Origin: Balneola sp.
Lineage (GTDB): Bacteria > Bacteroidota > Rhodothermia > Balneolales > Balneolaceae
DNA length: 64,000 nt
Direction of reading: 5' to 3'
NCBI GenBank assembly: GCA_002694685.1
Contig: NZMW01000002.1
Location: 176,429 to 240,428, forward strand
Shown here: piece after piece, positions 1 through 6,924 of the stretch
Layout of the letters: each line of letters begins with the position of its first letter
Numbering within the stretch: position 1 is the stretch's first letter
Translations under genes and position numbers: made by a program
Notes under the pieces: model-generated
What the model saw: only the letters and a program-made list of their open reading frames with translations
Databases searched by the model: none
Told to the model about the DNA's origin: nothing

Positions 1-1691
1 CGGCGCTGCTCTTTTCGAGAAAGCTGAGAATCTTCTTCCTTAGTTTCTTTTTGGGTTGAGGTCTCGGCTGACTCAGCCTCGTCTTCCTCTTTCTTGCGTT
101 CAAGATAGTACGACACATTTCCCAGATACGTTTTAATATAGCCCGGCTGCACATCCAGCACTTTATCTACAATCGGGTCGAGGAAATCCCTGTCGTGAGA
201 TACAATAACCACCGTCCCCTCATACTGCTGAATAGCCTGCTGAAGAATATTCTTACTGCTCATATCCAGGTGATTAGTAGGCTCATCAAAGATCAAAAGG
301 TTAGCAGGAGATAGCAGCATCTTTCCAAGTGCCAATCGACTTTTCTCTCCCCCTGAAAGCACCTTTACCTTTTTGAAAACGTCATCACCCTGAAAAAGGA
401 AACAACCTAAGATCGTCCGAAGGCGACTTTCTTTTTCACCGGAGCCGGCATCGTGCATGGTTTCGAGAGCATCTCTTTTAGGATTGAGCTCGTCGGCCTG
501 ATGCTGAGCAAAGTAGTTTACCGTCACATTATGGCCTTCTTTCCTTTCTCCTTCTTGAAAAGGTTCGAGTCCGGCTAGAATTCGAATAAGCGTCGATTTC
601 CCTGCGCCATTAGGCCCCACAACCGCGATTTTGTCCCCTCGTTCAATTTCATAATCAATCCCATCAAACACCTGATGATCGTCATAGCTTTTGTGGAGAT
701 CTTCAAGCTTCATCACAACCTGTCCACTGCGTGGAGGATCGGGGAAGCGGAAGGAGACTTTACTCTGTTCTTCTTCCAGCTCAATTTTCTCCATCTTTTC
801 GAGCTGTTTAACGCGACTCTGTACCTGACTAGCTTTTGAAGCTTTATATCGGAAACGGTCAATAAATTCCTGAGTTTCCTTAATCTGCTTTTCCTGATTT
901 TTCTTGGCGTTTAGAAGCAATTCCTTCTCTTCAGCCCATTTTTTTTCATAAAAAGAATAGTTGCCGGCATAATCAGAAATTTCACCACTTCTTAGAGATA
1001 GCGTTCGGTTGGTGATGGTATCCAAAAATGCTTTATCGTGCGAAACTACAACCACTGCTCCTTCATAAGTATTCAGGAAATTCTCCATCCACTGAAGGGA
1101 TTCAATATCCAGGTGATTGGTAGGCTCATCCAATAAAAGATAGGTCGGACGCCTGAGGAGTAGTTTTGCAAGGGCGATACGCATTAACCACCCTCCGCTA
1201 AACTCAGATGTGTTCCGGTGAAAATCTTCTTCGCTAAAACCGAGCCCCATTAGTACTTTTTCAACTTCAGCCCGAAGACCGTATAACCCTGAGGTTTCCA
1301 ATTTGGTCTGAAGTTGTCCGTAGCGCTCCATCAGCCGCTCATACTCTTTGCTTTCATGGTCAACTTCGGCCAGTTTTGTCTGAATTTCGTTGACTTCCTC
1401 TTCCAGTTCAAAGAGCTCGGCAAAAGCAGATTCCACTTCCTCGATCACAGAAAGGGAGAAGTCTGGATCAACGCCATCCTGCGGCAGATATCCCAGCGTT
1501 TCTTCATTTGAAAGGGCAATGCTTCCTTCATCACACTCCTGTATCCCCATAATGATTTTGAGGAGGGTAGATTTTCCTGCGCCGTTTGGGCCCACAAGTC
1601 CAATACGCTCGCCGGGATTGATGAACGTACTGACGCCGTCTAAAAGCTCACGGTCGCCCAAGTGTAAAGTGATGTTCTCGAGTGCTAACAA
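1..1691 (-). CDS. ABC-F family ATPase (ribosome-associated), 3' end outside window
   Basis: Soluble duplicated ATPase of the ABC-F family, whose members act on the ribosome (translation factor or antibiotic protection) and have no membrane domain. Read on the minus strand it starts with TTG at 1691 (LLALENITLHLGD); the first in-frame stop upstream is at 1715-1713. About 563 residues are inside the window. Two Walker A motifs (GPNGAGKST) and two DEPTNHLD Walker B motifs are visible, each preceded by a signature (SGGW in the first half, LSGGEKSRLAL in the second). A charged, helical linker of the ABC-F type lies between the halves. The last visible residues form a Glu/Lys/Ser-rich tail cut off by the window edge. 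The subfamily (Uup-like or YdiF-like) cannot be decided from what is visible. Family certain; start codon likely. Confidence 0.9.
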   Translation of the reverse strand, partial: MLALENITLHLGDRELLDGVSTFINPGERIGLVGPNGAGKSTLLKIIMGIQECDEGSIALSNEETLGYLPQDGVDPDFSLSVIEEVESAFAELFELEEEVNEIQTKLAEVDHESKEYERLMERYGQLQTKLETSGLYGLRAEVEKVLMGLGFSEEDFHRNTSEFSGGWLMRIALAKLLLRRPTYLLLDEPTNHLDIESLQWMENFLNTYEGAVVVVSHDKAFLDTITNRTLSLRSGEISDYAGNYSFYEKKWAEEKELLLNAKKNQEKQIKETQEFIDRFRYKASKASQVQSRVKQLEKMEKIELEEEQSKVSFRFPDPPRSGQVVMKLEDLHKSYDDHQVFDGIDYEIERGDKIAVVGPNGAGKSTLIRILAGLEPFQEGERKEGHNVTVNYFAQHQADELNPKRDALETMHDAGSGEKESRLRTILGCFLFQGDDVFKKVKVLSGGEKSRLALGKMLLSPANLLIFDEPTNHLDMSSKNILQQAIQQYEGTVVIVSHDRDFLDPIVDKVLDVQPGYIKTYLGNVSYYLERKKEEDEAESAETSTQKETKEEDSQLSRKEQR

Positions 1692-1866
1692 ATTTGATGA
1701 AAGTCTTTGTAGTTAGGATAATTCAGCGATATAGAAAATATGGATTAATTGGCTTCGGAATGAAATTAATCCTAAAGGAAAACCTGATGCAATGACGGCT
1801 GCAAAAACAATCCCAATTCAATACAGAAACCCTTAGTTTTAGGGTGAATTCAAAACCAACTTTGAT

Positions 1867-2196
1867 ATGCAGAAAAAAGACATCAACATTAGTGTTGAAT
1901 TAGATGACCAAAACATCCCGACGGATATTATTTGGAATGCCAGTGACTTGAAAGGTCGGGACACCGCGGAGTGCCGGGCGATGTTGCTTTCACTTTGGGA
2001 TGCCAAAAATAAAGATACCCTGAAACTGGATCTTTGGACCAAAGAGATGACCGTAGATGAAATGAAAATATTCTTTCATCAAACCTTGGTAACCATGGCA
2101 GATACGCTCGAAAATGCAACCAATGACGAACGTATTTCGGGGGATATGCGTGATTTCTGTGCCTATTTCGCTGAAAAAATGGAAATCAAAGAGTGA
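1867..2196 (+). CDS. gldC: Gliding motility protein GldC
   Basis: A 109-residue protein without a signal peptide that matches GldC, a cytoplasmic accessory protein of the Bacteroidetes gliding machinery. Visible features are the opening KKDINISVELDDQNIPTDI, the central WNASDL stretch and the acidic, helical C-terminal half with KLDLWTKEMTVDEMK. The length is normal for the family. It stands alone here, divergent from the ABC-F gene, with no other gld gene in the window. Together with the T9SS sorting domains at 6925 and 41639 it suggests that the genome encodes the gliding/T9SS apparatus elsewhere. Whether the organism really glides cannot be told. Confidence 0.9.
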   Translation: MQKKDINISVELDDQNIPTDIIWNASDLKGRDTAECRAMLLSLWDAKNKDTLKLDLWTKEMTVDEMKIFFHQTLVTMADTLENATNDERISGDMRDFCAYFAEKMEIKE

Positions 2197-2203
2197 GAAA
2201 ACT

Positions 2204-2276
2204 GAATAACGAACATTCAATATTCAACATTGAACATTGAGTGTAACCCTCGCTCCGAACGCTCTGCGTCGGAGCG
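2204..2276. repeat. Two intergenic repeat motifs next to each other
   Basis: The 14-mer GAATAACGAACATT (2204-2217) occurs again at 22862-22875. It is followed by AT-rich imperfect repeats (CAATATTCAACATTGAACATTG) and then by a copy of the CCTCGCTCC...GCGTCGGAGCG palindrome at 2248-2276, which recurs at 16746, 17009, 17183, 31729 and 48036. The element lies between convergent gldC and the MEMO-family gene. Confidence 0.75.
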
Positions 2277-2289
2277 GATGGTGGTTCGG

Positions 2290-3537
2290 TTAAGAATATA
2301 GAATAGACCCAAAACTCACGCCACTGTCTTGTTCTTCCTCATCCCAAACATCATAGGTGAGGATTTCACCGGAGGAGTTGGGGAAAGCTTTGAGGAAAGA
2401 ATAGAGGGGAGGGTAACCGCAAATTCGGTAGGGGTCGTATTTCTTGCTCATCAAATTGAGGATTTTATCTGAGTTACCGGATGCTCCGAAATCAAGAAAA
2501 GACTCATCGAAACTTCGCACTTCATCAAACAGTTCTTTTGCCGGTCTATTATCTCCAAATTTCTTTCCGATGTGCGCCAAATCTCCGCTGATCGAAAAGA
2601 AGGTATCCTCATCACTCCCAAAAAGATCGCGGAGTAATCCTGAGAAATTTTCTACTTGCTGACCCTGAAACCCATCGGATTTATAGAATAGCTCATCCAA
2701 ACTTCCCACCACAATTGGGACTATTTCAAAGTCATGATTCCATAAATGATTGAGCAGCACGAGGTGAAGCTCTATGCTGTGTTCAATCCGGTGCGACCGG
2801 TCTTGGAAGGTTACCCCATAGCTAATTTCGTCATTGTTGATTTGGTCTTCGATCTTTTGGATAGCTTTCCGGTCAGCTTTCACAGTACCATTAACCATCT
2901 CAAAATCCTTATTTGAAATCACAAAAGGGTGTTCTTCATATAGATCAGGATATAGGCCTGAATAATGAGAAGTAGCTAGAATGATCACCCGTTTAGGCTT
3001 TAAATTCTTTATAGAGGAAAACGCCTTTATGTAACTATTTAGCCCGACACGATAATCGATATGCGGAGCATAAAGTGCTTTGGCAGATTCAACGGGTTCT
3101 GAAGCAGGTAGTTTCTCAAAAGCCTCATTCAGAAAGTGCTCCAGCTCCTCGGCATCGTCTGGGTAGGAAAGTCCTGCGGTAATATTCTCGTGAACACCGA
3201 ATTCTTCGTAATTACTCTCCTTCATTTCAGCATGTGCCTTGAAATAAGAAGAGTGAAGCAAAGCCTTCTCATCCAGAAACTGGACATATTCCAAAACCTG
3301 CTCCTTTGTGATTTTCTCATCACTGAATTCCAGAATGTCCTCCACACTTCTGCTACCATCAAATAGTGAAAATAGCGATTGGGCAGAATGTGGAACGGCA
3401 AAGTCGGAAGAAGTATATCCCATCTGGTCCTGAAAATAGAGAAAGGTCTCCCCGTTTTGTTTAATAGGAATGATCTGCACATCGTAGCGTAGGGGAGGGA
3501 TGGGATCGGTATAGGATTTAAAGATTTTATCTTTCAC
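2290..3537 (-). CDS. MEMO-family (AmmeMemoRadiSam system protein B-like) protein with an extra N-terminal domain
   Basis: A 415-residue protein whose residues from about 155 onward match the MEMO1 fold, related to extradiol dioxygenases. Visible conserved pieces are ALYAPHIDYRVG, a TSHY motif, RIEHSIELHL and SGDLAHIG, which carry the histidines and acidic residues expected at the metal-binding site. The first about 130 residues are extra. They resemble a small winged-helix PqqD-like domain (SLFDGSRSVEDILEF), which is an inference from pattern. The start is GTG at 3537 (MKDKIFKSY). The partners of the classical trio (AMMECR1 and a radical SAM enzyme) are not adjacent. The reaction of this family is not established, so no function is assigned beyond the fold. 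Confidence 0.8.
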   Translation of the reverse strand: MKDKIFKSYTDPIPPLRYDVQIIPIKQNGETFLYFQDQMGYTSSDFAVPHSAQSLFSLFDGSRSVEDILEFSDEKITKEQVLEYVQFLDEKALLHSSYFKAHAEMKESNYEEFGVHENITAGLSYPDDAEELEHFLNEAFEKLPASEPVESAKALYAPHIDYRVGLNSYIKAFSSIKNLKPKRVIILATSHYSGLYPDLYEEHPFVISNKDFEMVNGTVKADRKAIQKIEDQINNDEISYGVTFQDRSHRIEHSIELHLVLLNHLWNHDFEIVPIVVGSLDELFYKSDGFQGQQVENFSGLLRDLFGSDEDTFFSISGDLAHIGKKFGDNRPAKELFDEVRSFDESFLDFGASGNSDKILNLMSKKYDPYRICGYPPLYSFLKAFPNSSGEILTYDVWDEEEQDSGVSFGSILYS

Positions 3538-3624
3538 AGTAATATTAAATGCTAAATGTTAAGTTTTAAATGTTGAATGTGTTTTTGAGATCACATGTAA
3601 CATTTAGGCATTGAAAATTTAAAA

Positions 3625-4329
3625 TTAATCATCCCGCATTTTCTGGCATTTGCAATTCTTGCCGTATTTTTTGCAGAGGGGATGGTCTGGCGCTTCTGAA
3701 ATCCGGGCTTTGCAGGCGTTTCGTCCGTGATGAATCATCAGATGAGATAAATCCGTCCAGTTTTCACGGGGAAATAATGCCATCAGATCTTTTTCGATTT
3801 TGTTGGTATTCTTTTTCTCTTTAGTGAGTCCAAACCGGTTAGAAATTCGCTTTACATGCGTATCAACAACCACACCGACATTGATGTTAAAAGCATTTCC
3901 CAAAACTACGTTTGCTGTCTTTCGGGCAGCGCCTCGGAGCTTGAGTAAGTCTTTCATATTCTGAGGCACTTTTCCATCAAATTCCTCAACCAAAATGGTA
4001 GAAGTCTCCTTGAGTGACTTTGCCTTATTTCGGTAGAATCCTGTGGAACGCACTAGTTCTTCCAGCTCTTCCAGCGGGGCATCTTTCATCAGTTCCGGAG
4101 TTGGGTATGTTTCAAACAAAGCAGGAGTGGTTTTGTTGACCCGAACATCCGTACACTGCGCACTCAAGATGGTGGCAATCAGCAATTCAAAAGGATTTTT
4201 ATGCTCCAGCTCACAATGCGGGTTTGGATAATGGGTATACAACTCGCTGAGAATTTCTTCCGCTCGCTCTTTTTGCTTCTTTGATTTTCGGGGGAGTTTC
4301 GGAAGTTTAGGCTCTTTGTTATTTGACAT
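3625..4329 (-). CDS. nth: Endonuclease III (DNA glycosylase/AP lyase)
   Basis: Base-excision repair glycosylase that removes oxidised pyrimidines and nicks at the abasic site. The protein is 234 residues. The helix-hairpin-helix is LRGAARKTANVV (about 131-142), with the catalytic Lys at 137; the catalytic Asp is in VDTHVKR (about 156). Four C-terminal cysteines are present at about 206, 219, 226 and 228. Their spacing (12, 6 and 1 residues between them) differs from the usual 6-2-5 of the [4Fe-4S] loop, and the hairpin reads RGAAR rather than PGVGR. It has an extra basic N-terminus (about 20 residues rich in Lys/Arg). Stand-alone on the minus strand. Family certain; the iron-sulfur loop is unusual. 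Confidence 0.93.
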   Translation of the reverse strand: MSNNKEPKLPKLPRKSKKQKERAEEILSELYTHYPNPHCELEHKNPFELLIATILSAQCTDVRVNKTTPALFETYPTPELMKDAPLEELEELVRSTGFYRNKAKSLKETSTILVEEFDGKVPQNMKDLLKLRGAARKTANVVLGNAFNINVGVVVDTHVKRISNRFGLTKEKKNTNKIEKDLMALFPRENWTDLSHLMIHHGRNACKARISEAPDHPLCKKYGKNCKCQKMRDD

Positions 4330-4364
4330 GTATGAATTCTTGTATGAAAATATAATTCCTTTTG

Positions 4365-4515
4365 GTTGTCATCCCGAGTGCAAAATATTACTCAAAGGAT
4401 TCTAATCATGAACACGAGGGATCTCAAAATTTGCACTATCAATTAAGTAGAATTTGAGATCCTTCGCGTTAAGCTTTAGCACTGTATAAACAATTTGGGC
4501 GCTCAGGATGACAAC
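4365..4515. repeat. Inverted-repeat element with GTCATCC(T/C)GAG ends
   Basis: Outer arms GTTGTCATCCCGAGTGC and GCGCTCAGGATGACAAC pair with few mismatches. Inner arms GGATCTCAAA and TTTGAGATCC form a second hairpin. The same outer sequence occurs at 9954, 19907-20033 and 47901-48029. This kind of element is widespread between genes in related bacteria; the function is unknown. Confidence 0.75.
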
Positions 4516-4608
4516 AACAGAGGGTGCGTGAATAATCACCCCAAACATAAATAATCCATTCCACAGAAGTAACCTTGATCTATAATCGTGAGTTTCTGTG
4601 AACAATGA

Positions 4609-4706
4609 GATTCCCGCCTACGCGGGAATGACGGGAGGGTTGAAGTGGAGTGATTTTCTAAAACTAAGAAGACTTTGTCATCCCTGCGAAGGCAGGGATC
4701 TGGATG
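4609..4706. repeat. Two copies of a TCATTCC(C/T)GC-type short palindrome
   Basis: GATTCCCGCCTACGCGGGAA at 4609-4628 and the inverted relative ATCCCTGCGAAGGCAGGGAT at 4680-4699. A third copy lies at 31763-31792. These are common dispersed hairpins; no gene is associated. Confidence 0.7.
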
Positions 4707-4820
4707 TAATTAAGAAGTAGAAGAGTAACCGTTCAAAATTCCTTGTTCAAAGTTCCATATTCGATGTTCATATGCTTATCTTGGGCACTCACAAGATTTT
4801 AAATAGTTAAAAGCACTCAC

Positions 4821-6278
4821 ATGTCGAATTTGGACAGTCTCGATAAAATTGTATCACTTGCTAAAGCTCGTGGTTTCATTTTTCAATCCTCAGAAATTTA
4901 CGGTGGGCTCAGTGCTGTATATGATTACGGCCCTCTCGGTGTAGAGCTCAAACGAAATATCCGTGATGCCTGGTGGAAAGAAATGACCCGTCGCCACAAT
5001 AATATTGTAGGTGTTGATGCAGCTATTTTCATGCATCCAAAGGTATGGGAAGCCAGTGGTCACGTAGGCGGATTCAACGATCCGATGATTGATGACAAGC
5101 AGTCCAAAAAACGCTACCGTGCGGATATGATCATTGAGCAGCATATTCAAAAGCTGCGAGACAATGATAAGGATGATGAAGCCAATCGCATTCAGGAACT
5201 GCTGGACACAACCGGAACACGTAAGGGGGTGAATGAAGATCTCTATGATATCATAATGGAAGAAGAAATTCGGGCACCTGAATCCGGAGCATTTGACTGG
5301 ACGGAAGTACGCCAGTTTAACTTGATGTTCAAGACACAGTTTGGAGCTACCTCTACAGAAGAAGATGGAGTTTACCTCCGTCCTGAAACCGCTCAGGGAA
5401 TTTTTGTGAACTACAAGAATGTGATGGATACGTCCAGAACATCGATTCCATTTGGGATTGCCCAAACCGGAAAGGCCTTCCGTAATGAAGTTGTAGCACG
5501 TCAGTTTGTATTCCGAATGCGTGAATTTGAGCAGATGGAAATGCAATATTTCGTGAAGCCGGGAACTGACGAAGAAGAATATGAAAAATGGCTGGAGAAA
5601 CGCCTTGAGTGGCATAAGTTCATGGGGATTCGTGAGGAAAACCTACGAACAGCTCCACATCCGGAAGACAAGCTCGCTCACTATGCCCGGGCTGCTGCCG
5701 ACATTCAGTACAAATACCCGATTGGCTGGCAGGAAGTGGAAGGCATTCACAACCGAACCGATTTTGACTTAACCCAGCACGCAGAGCATTCCGGAAAGAA
5801 ACTGGATTACTACGATCAGAAAAATCAGGAGCGTTTTGTTCCTTATGTAATTGAGACCTCAGTAGGACTCGACCGCCTTACGCTAATGGTACTTTGTGAT
5901 GCTTATCGAGAAGAGGAAGTAGACGGCGATACCCGAACGGTTCTAAAGATGAATCCAAAAATTGCACCTACTCAGGTTGGTATTTTCCCGCTTATCAAAA
6001 AGGATAAACTGCAGGATTTGGCTTATAAAATTGAAGAAGATCTTCGGGAAGAATTTTCGGTGCTCTATGACGAGTCCGGTTCCATCGGTAAACGCTATCG
6101 CCGACAGGATGAAGCAGGTACACCTTTCTGCGTAACCGTCGATTTTGACGGAGTGGAATCTGAAGGTGAGGATACGGTTACCATTCGTTACCGTGATGAT
6201 ATGAGTCAGGAGCGGGTGCCGGTATCAAGACTTGCAGAAGTAATCCGGGACGGAATGAAAGACTGGAAGCCGGAGTAA
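4821..6278 (+). CDS. glyS: Glycyl-tRNA synthetase, single-chain class II type
   Basis: Charges tRNA-Gly with glycine in the cytoplasm. At 485 residues it is the homodimeric (archaeal/eukaryotic-like, GlyQS) form, not the bacterial alpha2beta2 form. The N-terminus LVSLAKARGFIFQSSEIYGG-like region with YDYGPLG (about 35-40) is characteristic. Class II motif 2 is FRNEVVARQF (about 220-229). The C-terminal anticodon-binding domain begins near residue 385 with KIAPTQVGIFPL. The start ATG at 4821 gives the normal N-terminus. It is a single-gene unit, convergent with the TonB_C lipoprotein gene; a 27-base perfect palindrome lies just after its stop. Confidence 0.97.
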   Translation: MSNLDSLDKIVSLAKARGFIFQSSEIYGGLSAVYDYGPLGVELKRNIRDAWWKEMTRRHNNIVGVDAAIFMHPKVWEASGHVGGFNDPMIDDKQSKKRYRADMIIEQHIQKLRDNDKDDEANRIQELLDTTGTRKGVNEDLYDIIMEEEIRAPESGAFDWTEVRQFNLMFKTQFGATSTEEDGVYLRPETAQGIFVNYKNVMDTSRTSIPFGIAQTGKAFRNEVVARQFVFRMREFEQMEMQYFVKPGTDEEEYEKWLEKRLEWHKFMGIREENLRTAPHPEDKLAHYARAAADIQYKYPIGWQEVEGIHNRTDFDLTQHAEHSGKKLDYYDQKNQERFVPYVIETSVGLDRLTLMVLCDAYREEEVDGDTRTVLKMNPKIAPTQVGIFPLIKKDKLQDLAYKIEEDLREEFSVLYDESGSIGKRYRRQDEAGTPFCVTVDFDGVESEGEDTVTIRYRDDMSQERVPVSRLAEVIRDGMKDWKPE

Positions 6279-6294
6279 AAATCACTTAAAAAAC

Positions 6295-6321
6295 GTAGAG
6301 CGGACAGCCTGTCCGCTCTAC
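6295..6321. repeat. 27-base perfect palindrome, copy 1
   Basis: Arms GTAGAGCGGACAG and CTGTCCGCTCTAC flank a single C, 13 perfect pairs. An identical copy is at 6882-6908, so the two bracket the TonB_C lipoprotein gene. It lies just after glyS, and may also act in transcription termination, although no T-run follows. Confidence 0.85.
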
Positions 6322-6339
6322 TAAGTAATCTGAAGCAGA

Positions 6340-6798
6340 CTATAGTTTAAACTCGACCGACACGAGCCAGGTATAGCGTGCAGCTGTTTGGTTGTTGCCT
6401 TGGCCGGGTTGGAATGTTGATTCCTGTATCGCTTTGATTACAGCTTCCTCACATCCAAAACCAATTTCAGTGATCGGTTCAAAGTTTGTGGTGCTGCCGT
6501 CTTTATTGATGGTAAAGAGCACACTTACGGTCCCTTCAATTTCATTATCAATAGCCTCTTTTGGATAGTCAATTTGCTTTCTTAAGGCTCTGTTTCCTCC
6601 TTCAAGAAAAGGAATAGAATGCACGATAACGTATTCAGGTTGCTGTTCTTTGTCTTGAGAAAGATTTTGCGAAGTGCTATCCAAATCTGAAGGAGTCCGT
6701 GCAATAGGGGAAGACCCCTGATACTCAACTATAACTCTTGGACCACATGAGATAATAAAACCGGATAGAAGAACAAAGATGAATAGATTTCGGTACAT
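6340..6798 (-). CDS. Lipoprotein with a TonB C-terminal-like domain
   Basis: A 152-residue exported lipoprotein. The signal FIFVLLSGFIISC places the lipidated Cys at about residue 18. A short Ser/Gln-rich linker follows, and then a TonB_C-like domain (about 75-152) with YPKEAIDNEIEGTVSVLFTI and AVIKAIQESTFQPG, the two hallmark parts of the fold. A canonical TonB has an N-terminal transmembrane anchor and a Pro-rich spacer; both are absent here. It is therefore more likely a periplasmic or outer-membrane-anchored relative than an energy transducer for TonB-dependent receptors. It lies between two copies of the 27-base palindrome. Confidence 0.8.
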   Translation of the reverse strand: MYRNLFIFVLLSGFIISCGPRVIVEYQGSSPIARTPSDLDSTSQNLSQDKEQQPEYVIVHSIPFLEGGNRALRKQIDYPKEAIDNEIEGTVSVLFTINKDGSTTNFEPITEIGFGCEEAVIKAIQESTFQPGQGNNQTAARYTWLVSVEFKL

Positions 6799-6881
6799 AA
6801 CCTGCCAGGATTTTGATCTGAATAGATATCTAATATCTACAGCAAGGTCGGGTTTTTATGGGTCATGTTAAATAGTAGAAC

Positions 6882-6908
6882 GTAGAGCGGACAGCCTGTC
6901 CGCTCTAC
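6882..6908. repeat. 27-base perfect palindrome, copy 2
   Basis: Base-for-base identical to 6295-6321, with the same one-base centre. It lies just downstream of the stop of the CotH/T9SS gene (minus strand) and upstream of the TonB_C lipoprotein gene. Confidence 0.85.
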
Positions 6909-6924
6909 GCCTGTAAACAAATAC

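Larger units (their letters stand above)
4330..4820. other. Gene-poor gap of 491 bases filled by palindromic repeats
   Basis: No credible gene. A small minus-strand reading frame inside 4402-4605 is formed by repeat sequence. The gap holds the element at 4365-4515, the two shorter palindromes at 4609-4632 and 4677-4706, and a TTCCTTGTTCAAAGTTC-type stretch near 4740-4757 whose first 17 bases recur near 31884. No T-box leader was seen before glyS. Confidence 0.7.

Noticed and set aside
1314..1716. Two plus-strand frames opposite the ABC-F gene
   Set aside because: They are complementary to well-conserved ABC-F coding sequence and have low-complexity Ser/Pro content.
4402..4605. 67-residue minus-strand frame between nth and glyS
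   Set aside because: Covers the hairpins of the GTCATCC element and has no family resemblance.
4640..4820. T-box leader of glyS
   Set aside because: No T-box sequence or antiterminator was seen; only short palindromes.
4890..5615. 241-residue minus-strand frame
   Set aside because: Fully inside glyS on the other strand; composition follows from the glyS codons and it resembles no family.
6340..6798. Calling the TonB_C lipoprotein a TonB energy transducer
   Set aside because: It lacks the N-terminal transmembrane anchor and the Pro-rich spacer needed for that role.
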